Made by a program: the position numbers and the translations under genes. The notes under the pieces were generated by a model. That model was not told the DNA's origin. It saw only the letters and a list, made by a program, of their open reading frames with translations, and did no database searches. This document shows, piece by piece, positions 21,242 through 33,274 of a stretch of DNA of 64,000 nt (position 1 is the stretch's first letter; every line of letters starts with the position of its first letter). This DNA comes from Escarpia spicata (taxonomy: Eukaryota; Annelida; Polychaeta; Sabellida; Siboglinidae): positions 21,621,913 to 21,685,912 of the forward strand of contig OZ023210.1 of the NCBI GenBank assembly GCA_963995525.1, in the 5' to 3' direction.

Positions 21242-24200
21242 CTGTGAAGGACAAGATAAAGAGCAATGGCAATTCACATATGTTACGCTTAGCGGACATT
21301 TCACATCATATAAATAATGTGTGCGTGTGTGCGTGCGTATGCACGCGCGAGTGGAGTCTTTAACATAACAATGACACCTATATCTCAGAAAAGCATTATT
21401 AGCATGCCTAATGAAATGGTCCTGGTCAAGATAAGTACGCTAATTAGTTTTTAAGTAAAATAAAAACAGTACTTTAATTACTGCATGTAGAGCTTTTCAC
21501 TTTTGTATGACAAATATACACTTTTCGCGAAAATTGCGCCGGTGGAAATCCAACTCAACTTGATGACAGAATAGATAAACAGGCGAATCGCAAATAAATG
21601 TACCATCCTACGTAATGACACATCCATCCACCCAATCGAATCTACACGCACGCACGTACGCACGCACCCACACAGTTTAAAGCGATTCTTTGTAAGCTAG
21701 CTACTATACATTCGAGATGTACTGTATCAAAACGTGATAATTTCCCACCAAGTACTTTCTCTGCTACTTATGTCTTGCATGTGTTGCATAATTTGGGAGT
21801 TATCTGCACAAAAAGTCGATAAATAATTGTGTTTACGCGAATCATGTTGAGCTTGTGGCCATGTGGATGATTACGTATAATAAATATAGTCATGCCCGCG
21901 CAGTGAAACACACAGAGACTGGTGACATCACACAGTCAACATGTCAGATTTCGTTGACTTGTTGCAAGCAATGGCTTTTTAAATCAGCAATTTGTAGATA
22001 TAATGTATATTGACTGCTACTTTTAACAACGCAGGAAGCTTATGCATTGTTTATTTACCCTGCTGCTAATGCCGTCCATCGGGTAACTTTTCGATTAAGT
22101 ATAAATATACCATCCGACCCATCAATCCGACTGCCAGAGCAAGGGCGACGGCAGCAGTCAGTGCGGGATTGGTCTGCGTCTACGGGTCTTGCCTTTCCAG
22201 TCACCCCCGCTTCCCAATTTATTTGAACCGAAACATGAAAATGTGGGATGTGTCATCATTCAATGTAAAAGTTTTAGGTTTGTTAACAAGTAGTGTTACC
22301 ACGGAATTTTGCGATGCACGAACTTTGGACACATATCTGCACTCTAGTTAATTTTTTAGACATGTTACTTGACCGTTACTGTACATTTTTCGTGAGAATG
22401 GCCCGTATGTATATATACAACATTAATTATTAGAGCAAGAATAAAGGAAAACATACAGCGACCTCTGGATAAGGTCGAACCTCCAGGGACCCATGACAAT
22501 ACTAATAAGTGGAACTTCTGTTAATTAGAAAGTTATGAGAAGGTCCACTTATTGGGACCTACGCCCTGCACCAAGGGAAAAGATTGACTTAACTTAGCGA
22601 AAATCAACTTTATATATGCGATTTCGAGTTATCTGGAGTGCACTGTATATGACCAATGCATACAGGTAATTATATAGAAGTAAATTAAAAGTTGGCCAAA
22701 GTAATGGATTGGGATTTTAGTCTGACTGAATCAGCATAACAAGGCTCTCTTGTATTTCTTTTCCATTTAGCTAGCTGTACACTTGATGATAAGTCTCATA
22801 ATCTAATATCTAAATTGAATTAATCTGCACAGTGTTGAATTAGTTAACTCATATTTAGGCTCAGTTTCCTGAATTCAACTTTGTTTATTTCCAGGAACAT
22901 TTTGACCATCAACAATTTGAAAATAGCTGAGCTGATGGAAAGAGGAAAGTGAAGATCTCTACTCACAAGTGCCATTAATTGGACAATGGGTCACCTGACA
23001 TAAGATGATGTCTGACTATGTTCTGCCCCATTCTGTTTTGTGCGACATCTACTGGGAAGTTGTACATAGCTTTGTGTTTCAAATAGATGTGTGGATCTGA
23101 TACCGTTGTGTGTCAACCTGCATAACAGTGCTATTAATTGGACTATGTGTTAACTGACACAGTAGTGAAGAAGACGTCTGACTTTGTTCTGCCACATTAG
23201 TTCCATACGGTTTCTGCTGGGAATATGTACATCACTATGTTTCAAATGGATTTGTGCAATCGATCGATTTGTGCATCCAAGTGCACAACATCCCATCATT
23301 ATGTTGCAAAATAGGAGTACGTAATCAAATGTATGCTTTCTTATGCTCATCATGTTTGGTTGTGTTCTACAGCATATTCTTCAAAATTTGTTGAAAGAAG
23401 TTTGTGTAATGTGAACTATACTGCCGTAGTGTATAAAAAGGTGTCGACAAAGTTGCTTTTACAATAATTTTGAAAATTCATAAAATCTAAATGTTCCACA
23501 ACATTCTAACTGTTTTAGGGATCTTCTTTTAAGTACACCAATGACGACTGAAAACAGAGTTTTAAAATATGCGTTACCTTTAAAGTTTTGTAACTGTATT
23601 TCCATCATACAATAGCCATTTTTATTGTTGTCATCGAAAAGGGAGTTAGACATAAACAAATTCAATATCTTTCATTCTAAATGATGGGCAGAACATATTG
23701 CACCCCCAGTACAAAATAAAACATGTATCTAGCTGAGATATGTCCCTTGTTGCTACACTGTTGTAATATATTTTACTATTTTGTCGACAATAATGTTATT
23801 ATGCTCTTTATAGATCTACATTTTTCAAACTGAAATTAAACCCTGCGTACATAGGTAAGTAGATAACTACCTATGATATTTTAATATTGTACAATACTTC
23901 ATGTGATGTATAATGTGGTATTTATATTGCTTATGGAAAAGCAGCTGGATTTATTGTGTAAACAAAATGGTCTCATTATTGAAATTTTCTCAGCTTCAAT
24001 AAGTTTCTGTTATCTAAACGTTTCATTAAAACTAAATTTAAAAATGTATAGCCAGATGTACTCAGTGAAAAATGAACATGATAGTACCAAAAAAACAATG
24101 CCAATCATTCAATATGTCATCAATAACAATTTCATACGACGGTTTCATGCGTGGAGAGCTTAATTCGTCTGTCACGAGCTGTCGCAATGTTCATTCTCCG

Positions 24201-24794
24201 TTTATTCCACATATATTTTTCCTTCTTTTCTTTGCTGAATCTGTGACATAAACAACAGCTGGTCCACGTTTCCTTTTGATAATTTTATCGGTCACGACTC
24301 AGTCGCAGGGCGATAGCTAATCCAAACACACACATGTTGATGACGTTTTTCTTGCATCTATTAACTCGGCTTAGCTAGCTAATCGAAGTTTGACGGGCAG
24401 TCCCGAATATTTGTGAGCATGTCTTATACGGATTGTGAAGGCGGGGCCAAAGTGGAAACTCCGCTAACGTGGAGTTATTTTATTGTCAGGTTCATTAGTG
24501 ATTAATAAAACATAATTCTAATGAAATAAAGGCATGGAATTACATGAAATAATCATATTAACAGGATTACTTAATAATTGCGTACATTATGGAGATTAAA
24601 ATTGTCTAAGAATCGCTTTTATAATAAACAAACACATCGATTATTATGGAATATATGTCTGCGTTATCGCATATTATTTTATTATCTAGTGGAGAAGCGA
24701 CCAGACTTCTAGGGTACCCTTTTTCATCACACAAATTTTAAATGGATAGAAGTGTTAAACGATGTTGTCTGTATTATTCGTCATATCAACGTAC
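21242..24794 (-). other. Large intron with a duplicated block
   Basis: No exon is supported across 3.5 kb. It holds a 159-bp spaced tandem duplication (22969-23252), a possible inverted-repeat element scrap at 22456-22560 (gtcgaacctcc...ggtccactt), and simple G/C-alternating tracts at 21323-21350 and 21640-21670. Confidence 0.5.
22969..23252. repeat. Two-unit 159-bp tandem duplication
   Basis: agtgccattaattggacaat at 22969 and agtgctattaattggactat at 23128 start two diverged units. Both continue with gtctgac-t-tgttctgcc and gggaa-t-tgtaca-c. Divergence by eye is roughly 20-25 percent. Confidence 0.75.
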
Positions 24795-25025
24795 CAATCG
24801 CTGCTTTGTTTGTTGACATCTTAGTTAGGACCACTTCCCAGATCTCGTGCATAGCTTCCAAGTCAACTTGCCACCAAGTAACCAGAATGCTGCCTGCGTC
24901 ACTACAGCTTGGTTTCGTCGAATTTCGTTTGCTGTCCATTACGTTACGCACCGGTATAGGTTTATCCGACGTTGATGTTCGTTTACCACGAACAAGGTCC
25001 TTTTTACCATCTCCTGCTTTAAACG
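24795..25025 (-). CDS. FTP lectin N-terminal half exon (N7)
   Basis: Best acceptor is ttgtattttaacag, donor GTACGT, phase 1 at both ends. It reads DLVRGKRTSTSDKPIPVRNV, then SCSDAGSILVTWWQVDL and EVVLTKMSTNKAAIG. The WWQVDL block is the hallmark of the F-type lectin first half. It lacks the NRxDCCG ending seen in other copies, having STNKAAIG instead, so the fucose-contact Arg and the vicinal Cys pair are gone. A second in-phase acceptor six codons downstream is possible. The open frame continues upstream of the acceptor by chance. Confidence 0.8.
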
Positions 25026-25453
25026 CTGTTAAAATACAAATGTCTGCAATCAAACAACTGAATACCATATCACGTAAAGCAGCTGGACGAACAGCAACAA
25101 GGACACTGTTATGACGGTGCACAAGAGACTTAACCACCAATGACATTCTATGTTTAGCAGCCATCCATAACATTCTATCATTCGTACAACTTGTAAAACA
25201 AATTCTATGTTCACTGACACTTCTGTAAAACAACGAGTCGGTAACCGGTTAGTTGTGAAGAGATTAACTAGACTAGCGCTTTCTATATATTACCTATTTC
25301 TCGCAAATGAAGGAATATGCCATTTAATAATAATCTATGGACCAGCTACTGGAGAGGAAAGGGTTGTGAGAAATTAAGCTGTTCTGAAATGATACATATA
25401 CAGACAGACAGACGGACTGATGGACGGACGTACGTACGTACATACACACATAC

Positions 25454-25485
<32 letters not shown>

Positions 25486-26034
25486 GATAGAGGATAAAGA
25501 CAACCAAGAGGAACACCAACACGTACAATGGACTAGAATAACTGTACTGAGAAAGACGAAACAACAGGAAGAGGATAACAGGGGAAGGATAGATGTATGA
25601 GGACACATCCTTATGTATGTCTGGGACAACAAAGACAAAGTAAAACCGGAAAAATTGTGTGACGGCGTATACTGCAAAGAATGTAAAGGGTGTAATGACA
25701 TCTACATATTTCGGGGACTTGCACAGAAGAAGTACAAATACGCTTTGGCTGACGAACACGGCCTATCAAGGAAGCGATAAAGACAACAAAACAAAACACT
25801 ACAAAGAGATCGATGTAAAGCATAAAATAACTTATCGTAAAATTAATTACTGTCTAGCTGTCGAGGTCAGCCTAACAGTACAACAGGGAGAAAAACGAGA
25901 GCACTTGTGCTCTCGTTTTTCTACATTACAAACATAAGTCAAAATTCCTTTACACACGAAAACAAATATGTTCTTCTGCAAAAACAACAAAACAAAAGCA
26001 ACACCAACAGAACAAGTAATATGAAAACACTAAC
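25026..26034 (-). other. Intron with microsatellite and perfect hairpin
   Basis: No C-half exon was found here, although two N-halves flank this interval. A (GACG/TACG/TACA)n tract lies at 25386-25485, and a perfect 34-bp hairpin is at 25889-25922. The rest is AT-rich. Confidence 0.5.
25889..25922. repeat. Perfect 16-bp hairpin with 2-nt loop
   Basis: The arm agaaaaacgagagcac at 25889-25904 is followed by tt and then its exact complement through 25922. It lies in a lectin intron and resembles the stem of a small structured RNA or a replication-error palindrome. No further family evidence is available. Confidence 0.9.
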
Positions 26035-26235
26035 CACTGCGAGTTGTAGTAATCACTACGTGCAATATTTCGTAATCTGTTTCTAGGTCGACCTGAAGCC
26101 AAGGGTTTTTCTCATACTTAGTTCGTGCACAACTTCTTTCGTTTATGTCAATCCGGCCATCTGTTGCTAGCGACGCCGGAGCAACAGTTGAACTCTGCAC
26201 CGCTCTTTTGCCATTAGCCAAGTTTGTCCGATTGA
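26035..26235 (-). CDS. FTP lectin N-terminal half exon (N6)
   Basis: The acceptor is ttcttcag and the donor GTTAGT, both phase 1. It encodes NLANGKRAVQSSTVAPASLA, then ARTKYEKNPWLQVDLETDY and VVITTTRSG. The usual WWQVDL is WLQVDL, and the usual CCG before the splice is replaced by SG. No matching C-half lies between it and the next N-half at 25.0 kb, so either a C-half was lost or the two N-halves are alternative exons for the C-half at 21.1 kb. Confidence 0.85.
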
Positions 26236-26452
26236 CTGAAGAACAAACAATTCAAGAAGTAATAATGAAATGAATGTGTTAGCAGTAACACGTGTTTATG
26301 ATACGTGTAGTATTTCCTATTGTCGTGTATTCTCGCTTGCAATAACTAAGCAGTGAAGTAATATCAACTCACCGTATAACAGTAATGGAACAACATGAAC
26401 ACTTACGTAACTCATCTCTGTAGTACATACATCAACGATTTATACTGTTTAC

Positions 26453-26656
26453 CTGGGTGGCCGTATATCTGTACTTGGCACAAAGCTAGCTTGCGTAATG
26501 GCCCAGGCAGTGTGAACTTTACAACGTTGCCTCTTGTTCCAACAGGACACTTTTGGTGCATTTTTTCTCTCATTGCAGTAAGAGCACACGTCATGGGATG
26601 TATATCATTTACCCCCATTCCCACTTCGATGATGAAGGTGTCATTGTACATGCGAT
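26453..26656 (-). CDS. FTP lectin C-terminal half exon (C7)
   Basis: The acceptor is ttggttacag and the donor GTAAAC, phase 1. It reads DTFIIEVGMGVNDIHPMTC, then HQKCPVGTRGNVVKFTLPG and KLALCQVQIYGHPG. The three conserved cysteines are present. Joined to the N-half at 31.8 kb the junction is RTKCC-DRMYNDTF, which keeps the vicinal Cys pair but has Lys in place of the conserved Asp and lacks the final Arg at its canonical spacing. The intron to that N-half is about 5 kb and contains LINE debris, inverted repeats and other elements. Confidence 0.87.
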
Positions 26657-27469
26657 CTGTAACCAACAAACAACACGGACTAGTTCATTTAGACAAATAG
26701 AACCACATGCCTCGTTGTCTCCAGAAATCTTGCAAACGGAAACCCAAACATTTGTTGGATAGGTAAAGGTGTGTTCTTATGTAGCGCGATACCAGGTCCT
26801 TGGGACGTGTCAAAGCGCTTTACACTTCACTCCCTGGCAGGTCTGTTCATTTGAAAATTTTCTCGACTTCCTTGAGAAGCTTCAGCCACACTGCGATTAA
26901 TGCGCTGTGTATACTACAGTACATGAAAGCTGCACGGATGACGTTAATTGTTACTAAGTAGTGTATTAATCTATTTAAAAAACAGGGGAAGTACCTCCTG
27001 GGAGCATATAAATAATTTATATGGTAATGTTTCTGAGGGTTTAGGCGCGATAGTATAAATGCCATGGCAAGTTGGTATGATAGGTATACCCATGAGGAAC
27101 ATCACACGTCAGGTATCTGTATTTGCACCCCCTCCTGACGACAACTGCAGCAGCTAGACATACCATGGTATGTGCATTACAAAACACGTTTTGCTCGTGC
27201 TATTTTGACCACTTTCATTAGCTGAAGCAAACGTGTATGGGTTCAACTCCGTCTGAGTCAGATCCCATGTGTCCACATTGTACGTAGGTCGGCACCATCA
27301 ACAAACGGGACGCATAGAAGAGGAGCAGTTGCTTCAAACTGATGTGAGTTGTTGAATGCAACTCGTTAACATTGATCAGGTGATGGCATACCTATTTTGC
27401 ATTTATGGAAATAATAGTTATAAATAGAACGAGTGGAACGTTTTGAATATCTCGGGTCATTGATAGATG
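26657..27469 (-). other. Intron sequence, nothing recognised
   Basis: AT-rich, without a supported exon or repeat. A short phrase resembling a SINE core (gataccaggtccttgggacg near 26790) is too weak to call. Confidence 0.35.
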
Positions 27470-27840
27470 CGGATGGAAATAGGACGAAAGAGATCAAGTG
27501 GAGGTTGGCAATGGCGAGTTGACGTTGACGGAGATGAAGAAGTTGTGGAAAGCAACGAACAAAGATATGCAACTACGAATTATCCGAGTCTGAATATTTC
27601 CAACTACTACGTATGGATGCGAAATAATATAAGAACATTACTAAACGTATAAATGCATTTGAAAACAAGTGTTATAGAAAGATATTACGAGTTTCGTGGA
27701 GTGACCATAGAACTAACGAATCCATAGCAGATGAGCTTGGTGTTATACCCGGAACTTTATTGAACTTTGTAAGGAAACAGAAACCAAGTTATTTCGCCCA
27801 TGTGAAACTAGCATTACCACATGAAAAATATAAACTGCAA
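27470..27840 (+). pseudogene. LINE ORF2 C-terminal fragment, decayed
   Basis: With several frame changes the plus strand reads MKKLWKATNKDMQLRIIRV, then TTTYGCE, then RINAFENKCYRKILRVSWSD, ELGVIPGTLLNFVRKQK and YFAHVK. This order is the well-known post-RT segment of LINE ORF2 proteins (YGCE-W, then R-x-x-AFE-x-x-CYR-x-x-L, then a GHV-like block). Frameshifts and stops make it a dead 5'-truncated copy. It belongs to a different lineage from the CR1-like element at 50 kb, because that element has the CIQAWRP form at this place. Confidence 0.75.
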
Positions 27841-30439
27841 TACCTAAACATGTTTTGGTATGCATGTAAGGAGCTTCTTCTTCTGAAGTAAACAGTTTTG
27901 ATTTCATGAAAATCGGACAACTACTGACAAAGTTATTAATTTGGAAAGGTTACTACCCCAGGTGTTTTCGTTGGTACGGTGAACATGAAAAATAACACAG
28001 AAAGAATAGGGTCACAGTATTTCCAGGGTGTACCCCTATTTTACAATTTTTTTCATTTTTTTCACAACAGATAAGTAATTAATTGAGGTAATTACTTAAA
28101 ATGTTGCATATATAGGTATTTTTTTTGCATTTTCGTTGACCTAATTTGCATATTTCATGACCTAATTAGCATAATATGGCCGACATATTGAATCATAGAC
28201 TGTAATAAGATGCAATTCATGTCATTAATTGTTTAGAGTATATTTACAGGGTTTATTAGAAAGTGTAATATATCTTGTTTCATTATAGTTAATTTCAATC
28301 CCAATTTTTTGCAAAATTGGTGCATCATTTTCATAATTATTGCAAAATGGCGGCCATATTGAATGAAGATTCCCAATGTTTTTGTGAAGAAATTGTTATT
28401 CTGAGCATGTAATTAACTCAGTAATGGCGTTTACAATAGTACAGCATAAACTGTTTCACAATTTGAATAATTTGTGGAGTAATTTGCATAAAATAAAATG
28501 GCGGACATATTAAATGTAGAATCCCAATTTTTGAATACATATTTTTCCAAAAGCACATTTTTTTTCAAAAGCATTATCAATTTATCATTTAACGTTTAGT
28601 GCTTCTTATCATAGTACTACATAAAGATTTTAATTACTATAATTATATGTCACTTAATTCCAACTTTACATAATTAATGTCTATACTAGTTATACTTAGC
28701 AATGTGAATTGTAGAAAGTGTCCTGGACCTGAGAGATACCTGCATTTAAATACACAGAGTAATGAATAATTGCACCAACAACTCAATGTTTTATAGTTAG
28801 TCTCTGTTGTTATAATAGCTATATAAACGTAGGAATATATAATTATTAATTAAATAATATAGTTATACACACCAATAATATAATTGTGGCAATAAATGAA
28901 TATTATAATGGTGGAAATACCAATCTTAAACTGGCTAGTTATTACTACTAGTAAGTAAACAACAAATGTAATAAGTTCTTATTTTATATTTAACAGAGTA
29001 AAGTTGGAATACTAGTTACTGAATTTCAAGTTTAAAATCAATTATTAAGTGTAGCCAGCGTACTGTGAATAGGGATTGCCTGTATGACAGCTAGGCGCCA
29101 AATCCGCCTAGCGGACAACCAGCGCAACGTGGTTGTCCGCCTGGCGGATATCCAGCGGCATGTTGACGTTACTAGGCGGATGTTACTATTTTTAGCACAG
29201 CGTCCCCGTCTGCGGTGGCGTTCTAGAAAACCGTGGAACTAGGTCGCACAAAATGCAATTTCCGCGCTTGTAAACCTTTTAAAAATATCACATAACATAT
29301 ATCATCTGAACAGTCTGAAACTGACACGTAGGTGTGTATATAAACGAACTTGAATTTTAGGCGATAACATTACCAAAAATTCATGTTTATACGATAATTC
29401 GACATAACTGTCGTTTGCTTTAACCAAAGCATTTAAATTACCAAGCATAGTTACTCAGCGATCCGCCATTTTGAATCTGAACTGGTAGCGTATACAATAC
29501 CATTACGTTCACACATGAATAACAGAGGGCGCTGCGCGAGTGACTATGCTTGGTTATTTAAATGCTTTGCTTTAACGCAGAAACTTCGTGCAACGACTGC
29601 AGTGAAGACGAACACGTCTTCTAATTGGTCGAGCAGATCTCATGACGATCCAAATAGGTTTACAAGTGCGGGTTTTCAATTTGCCGCGACCTGTTTTTTG
29701 CGAAAACCATTCCGTCGCGGAGCACCGTTGGCATGACACTTTTGGCGCGCATCATCGCTCAATCACGAACGATAAGTTCGTCAAATAAAGGAATACTTTA
29801 AAAACTTTATGCCATTGTAAAGAACATTATCTTGTCGTTCCAGTGATATTGAATATGTATTATTTAACGCGGACATAATGATGTAATGGCTGCGTGACCG
29901 GTGACCTATTGTAGTTTAGCGTCAAAATTGGCCAGATCCAACAGCCGCGGCGGCCGCTGTGGTAATGCTAGTGAAACGGCATCAATCTCTAGAGAGACTA
30001 ATAATGGAAGGAAAAGTGGAATACAACAGAAGCAGAGGAAGATCTAGGAGATAATGGGAGAAGGACATAGAGGAATGGATGAGAGCAGACATCTGGCGAG
30101 TGGGGAGACTGGCAAATGAAAGAGTTGTCTCTAAACAATCCATCAAGGCTGCAACGTCCGGAAATGGATAAGCAAACCCAAGGAAGGAAGCTATAGATGT
30201 CAAACTTAACACACACGCAACATTAAACTATTTTGTATATATATATTAGCGAACGAATAATTGTTTTAATTATTTGAGACATTATACACGGTGGCGCATG
30301 ATAGGTTACCTAAGTTCAAAGTACGTAATGAGGGGTATAATAAGGCATCATACGACCATCAAAGACTAAGTGAAATGAACCGTGGTTATTCCCAATCTGA
30401 ATTAAATACCTGGTACTCTAAACATAATGTTCTAATATT
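27841..30439 (-). other. Intron with interspersed repeats
   Basis: No exon is supported. Three blocks with the phrase atggcggccatattgaat or close variants occur near 28175, 28346 and 28496 in an AT-rich repeat. A GC-rich patch at 29085-29220 repeats ggcgga/tccgcc in both orientations. Inverted arms of about 42 bp at 29412-29455 and 29535-29577 (accaagcatagttact and its complement) mark another small element. Confidence 0.5.
28174..28530. repeat. Three blocks of an aatggcggccatattga repeat
   Basis: atggccgacatattgaatca, atggcggccatattgaatga and atggcggacatattaaatgt lie about 170 and 151 bp apart, each preceded by a ttgcat-aat-type stretch. They look like diverged tandem units or neighbouring copies of one repeat. 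Confidence 0.65.
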
Positions 30440-31380
30440 CAAATACTATTGTTTAACCCTCTCCGTCATCCTTTTCAAGGCCCCTTTTGGTGGCGCTTTT
30501 CTGTGTATTTTCTGCATAGTTTTCTCCTACCTAGCGACCGTAGGTGACGTCACCCGAGGAAGCACCGTTGAACGCGCCCTATCGTTTACAATGGTATGCA
30601 GCTGTAGGCTTAGTGCTTAATTTTAATTTACACATTTGTCGTTGGATGTACACATGAATTTTCATTGCAAAATATCAAATTCCATTATTGCAATTTCATG
30701 TAAAACCGCTGTACATAAAATTGCAATAGTGGAATTTAGCATTTTTAGCATCATATTAAAGATGATAATCTTGTCTATAAATATGCCGCTGCATGTACAT
30801 GGGATATATATATATATTTTTTTAGTTATTGCCGCTAGAACATCGCGAATGCTTAATCTTGCAATATATATATATTATATATGTTTATATATTATGTATA
30901 TATAATTATGTATATATATATATATACATTGCCGTTTGAGCATCACGAATTCGTTATATCGGCTATATATGTATGTATATATATATATATATATATATAT
31001 ACATACATACATACATATATAGCCGATATAACGAATTCGTGATGCTCAAACGGCAATAATTCAAACAAATAAAGAAACTTCCTGTGTACATCGACGGACA
31101 AAATATTAAATTCGCGATAGCAATTTCATGTACAGCTTAAAACACCAACCCGCACAGCCACATCCCACTGTAAAGGATAAGGCGCCCTCAGCGTTACTTC
31201 CTCGGGTGACGTCATATACATATGACTGGCTGGTTGTTTTGTGACACGCAAATGACCACGTTTGAGCGGACTTAGTGACACGAGTTCGCAATCAACATAC
31301 TTCACATTTGCCATATTACTTGGCAGTAGTATTACGTTTACGTTTACGTATGCGAAGTTTCAAAGAAACTGAACAATAAA
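30440..31380. mobile_element. Palindromic MITE-like repeat, copy 2
   Basis: The segment contains gacgtcacccgaggaag on the plus strand at 30548 and its counterpart on the minus strand near 31209. It shares tacctagcgaccg blocks with 34.8 kb and ttttgtgacacgcaaatgac with 10.7 kb. A perfect 130-bp palindrome (30928-31057) sits at its centre. No transposase is present, so it is probably a composite of two opposed copies. Confidence 0.7.
30928..31057. repeat. 130-bp near-perfect palindrome
   Basis: The left arm starts attgccgtttgagcatcacg and continues through aattcgttatatcggctata. The right arm is its exact complement ending cgtgatgctcaaacggcaat. The centre is an (AT)n/(GTAT)n tract. Identity of the arms outside the AT centre indicates a recent origin or gene conversion. 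Confidence 0.92.
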
Positions 31381-31727
31381 TTTCACTAAGTCTTTAAAGA
31401 CTTGGCAAATGGCCAGCTTTGGCCTGGGCGTCAACAGTTACCCAGGGTAAACGTTCTTGATCAATGGCGTGGAGATGGCAGTCACAGTTAGTAGTTGGCA
31501 GACAGAGTGTAGTAGGAATAAGTTTAATAAAACGTTTATTGCCACACTCCGTGTTGAATATGGATGACTACGTTTATGTGCACTTAATACACACAGTGAA
31601 GCGTTCATCACGATGACGTAAGCAATAGGGTTGCATATACTGATGATATCCTTCGCCTAACAAGACACATTATTTCACGAAACATTATTTCACAAAACCT
31701 TGAATATGTCAATGTGTCAATACTAAC

Positions 31728-31949
31728 CACAACACTTGGTGCGGCTCCGTATAGCGACTTGTTGCACGACGTATTCAACACCTAAATCAACCTGCCACCA
31801 CGGACTTTCCGACATCTTTGTTTCGGAACAGTTGTTCGTGCTGTCTAACGCTGCTGAAGCAATCATGTTGTCTTCAGTAGAACTCTGCATGGCGTTCTTA
31901 TTTACTGCCACGTTTCTAAACTTCGCTGACCACTCGTCTTGAGACGCCG
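31728..31949 (-). CDS. FTP lectin N-terminal half exon (N5)
   Basis: The acceptor ends ttttcag and the donor is GTTAGT, phase 1. It reads NVAVNKNAMQSSTEDNMIAS, then SETKMSESPWWQVDLGVEY and QQVAIRSRTKCCG. WWQVDL and the vicinal CC are present, but the usual NRxD is SRTK. The residue 25 positions before the Arg, which is His in fucose-binding F-type lectins, is Lys here. The next exon in transcript order is the C-half at 26.5 kb. Confidence 0.88.
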
Positions 31950-32365
31950 CTGAAAACCAGTCATATTGGAATAATGATTATACCTGCACTCAATGAATAT
32001 CACAACATGATGATCAGAACGTATTGTACGTTACCGCATATATACGAGACATACGTTTTATATATAATTACATCAACACTGCATAACTGCAACATGAACA
32101 TTATAATTACGACGTGTTCTTTATCATAGAAACACAAATGTAACGAACACATTTTAAATAATATTCCTTACGAAGTTCAACAGATTAAAAATGTAATTTA
32201 TATTTATTATACCACATTTGTTAGATACCACGTTACTGTTATCAGATCGTCTGAAAGATTTGTTTATATTGTTGCTCTTCACATATCTCAATGGTCAACA
32301 TGGTTGTACTATTGTTTGTTTTTCTGACTACTAATTTAAAGGAAAAATCTTTTTAAATACCAACA
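31950..32365. other. Intron sequence upstream of the inserted ORF
   Basis: AT-rich and without recognised features. No start codon context or promoter stands out for the plus-strand ORF that follows. Confidence 0.4.
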
Positions 32366-33274
32366 TTGACCAATAAAAAGAAAACAATTCAGGTTCCAGC
32401 TCTACGGTATACGCAAGAGGAAGCCGATGGACGCTTACTGCTACATGCAGCCCATGCTGCCAGAGAGGGCTATGAAGCCGTCCTAATCAGCTCAGAAGAC
32501 ACAGATGTATTCATCATGTGCCTGGCACTCAATGAGAACATTAGAGCCACGTTATTCCAGAAGTGTGGTACTAGAACTCGAACAAGAATCCTTCATATCG
32601 GAAATATAGCAGCCACTGTTGGCAGAGATGTTTGTAAAGCTCTCATTGGACTGCACGCATATACTGGATGTGACACTGTCAGTGCATTTGCTGGAGAAGG
32701 TAAGGCAAGTGCTCTGAAACACTTGACTGGCAACAAAGAATCACAGGACTCATTCAGGATGCTGGGCCAGGAATGGGATCTCTCTCCAGAACTCATGAAC
32801 AAACTAGAGGCATTTACATGCCTTCTTTACGCTCCAAAATCTTCTGCTGTGAACGTCAATGATCTGAGATACCACCTGTTCTGTGCAAAGAAAGGTGAGA
32901 TAGAGAGTCACCAACTGCCACCATGCAGAGACTGTTTATTGAAACATGCACAACGCATTTGGAGCAGGACCCAAAGACTCCGACCCCAGTTATCACATAT
33001 CACAGTTGGCAGAGGCTGGAAGTTGGAAAGAGAAGATGGGACTGAGCAGCTGGTTGTACACTGGATGGAAGGCCAGCCAGCACCCGAGGCCGTGTTGGAT
33101 ATACTAGCATGCCGTTGTCCCAGGAAGTGTGAACTGCCAAAGTGTGTCTGCTTGTCAAATGGACTCAGATGTACTGATATGTGCAAACTCCAAGACTGTG
33201 ATAATCAGGTGTCTAGTGCTGACAATGATGAAAGTATAGCTGAGGATGAACTGGATGGTGGCTATGATTACTAA
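32366..33274 (+). CDS. C-terminal part of a PIN-like/CXC-tailed animal ORF
   Basis: An intact 302-codon plus-strand frame inside a lectin intron. It has QEEADGRLLLHAAHAA and VLISSEDTDVFIM, acidic motifs that resemble PIN/FEN-type nuclease cores, then CKALIGLHAYTGCDTVSAFA and LRYHLFCAKKGEIESHQLPP. The tail CRCPRKCELPKCVCLSNGLR plus CTDMCKLQDCDNQ resembles a tesmin/TSO1-type CXC zinc-binding segment. I recognise the whole as a family met repeatedly in invertebrate genomes, often in many copies, of unproven function and possibly spread by transposons. The N terminus is missing: a stop lies just upstream of an unlikely TTG start, and an acceptor (acaattcag at 32384-32392) could open an exon at 32393. 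It lacks lesions, unlike its transposon neighbours. Confidence 0.75.
   Translation: MTNKKKTIQVPALRYTQEEADGRLLLHAAHAAREGYEAVLISSEDTDVFIMCLALNENIRATLFQKCGTRTRTRILHIGNIAATVGRDVCKALIGLHAYTGCDTVSAFAGEGKASALKHLTGNKESQDSFRMLGQEWDLSPELMNKLEAFTCLLYAPKSSAVNVNDLRYHLFCAKKGEIESHQLPPCRDCLLKHAQRIWSRTQRLRPQLSHITVGRGWKLEREDGTEQLVVHWMEGQPAPEAVLDILACRCPRKCELPKCVCLSNGLRCTDMCKLQDCDNQVSSADNDESIAEDELDGGYDY

Noticed and set aside
24781..25233. Whole 150-codon minus-strand frame as one exon with a signal peptide (MVFSCLIADICIL)
   Set aside because: The lectin similarity begins after a good acceptor at 25025, and the other N-half exons all start at an acceptor in the same phase.
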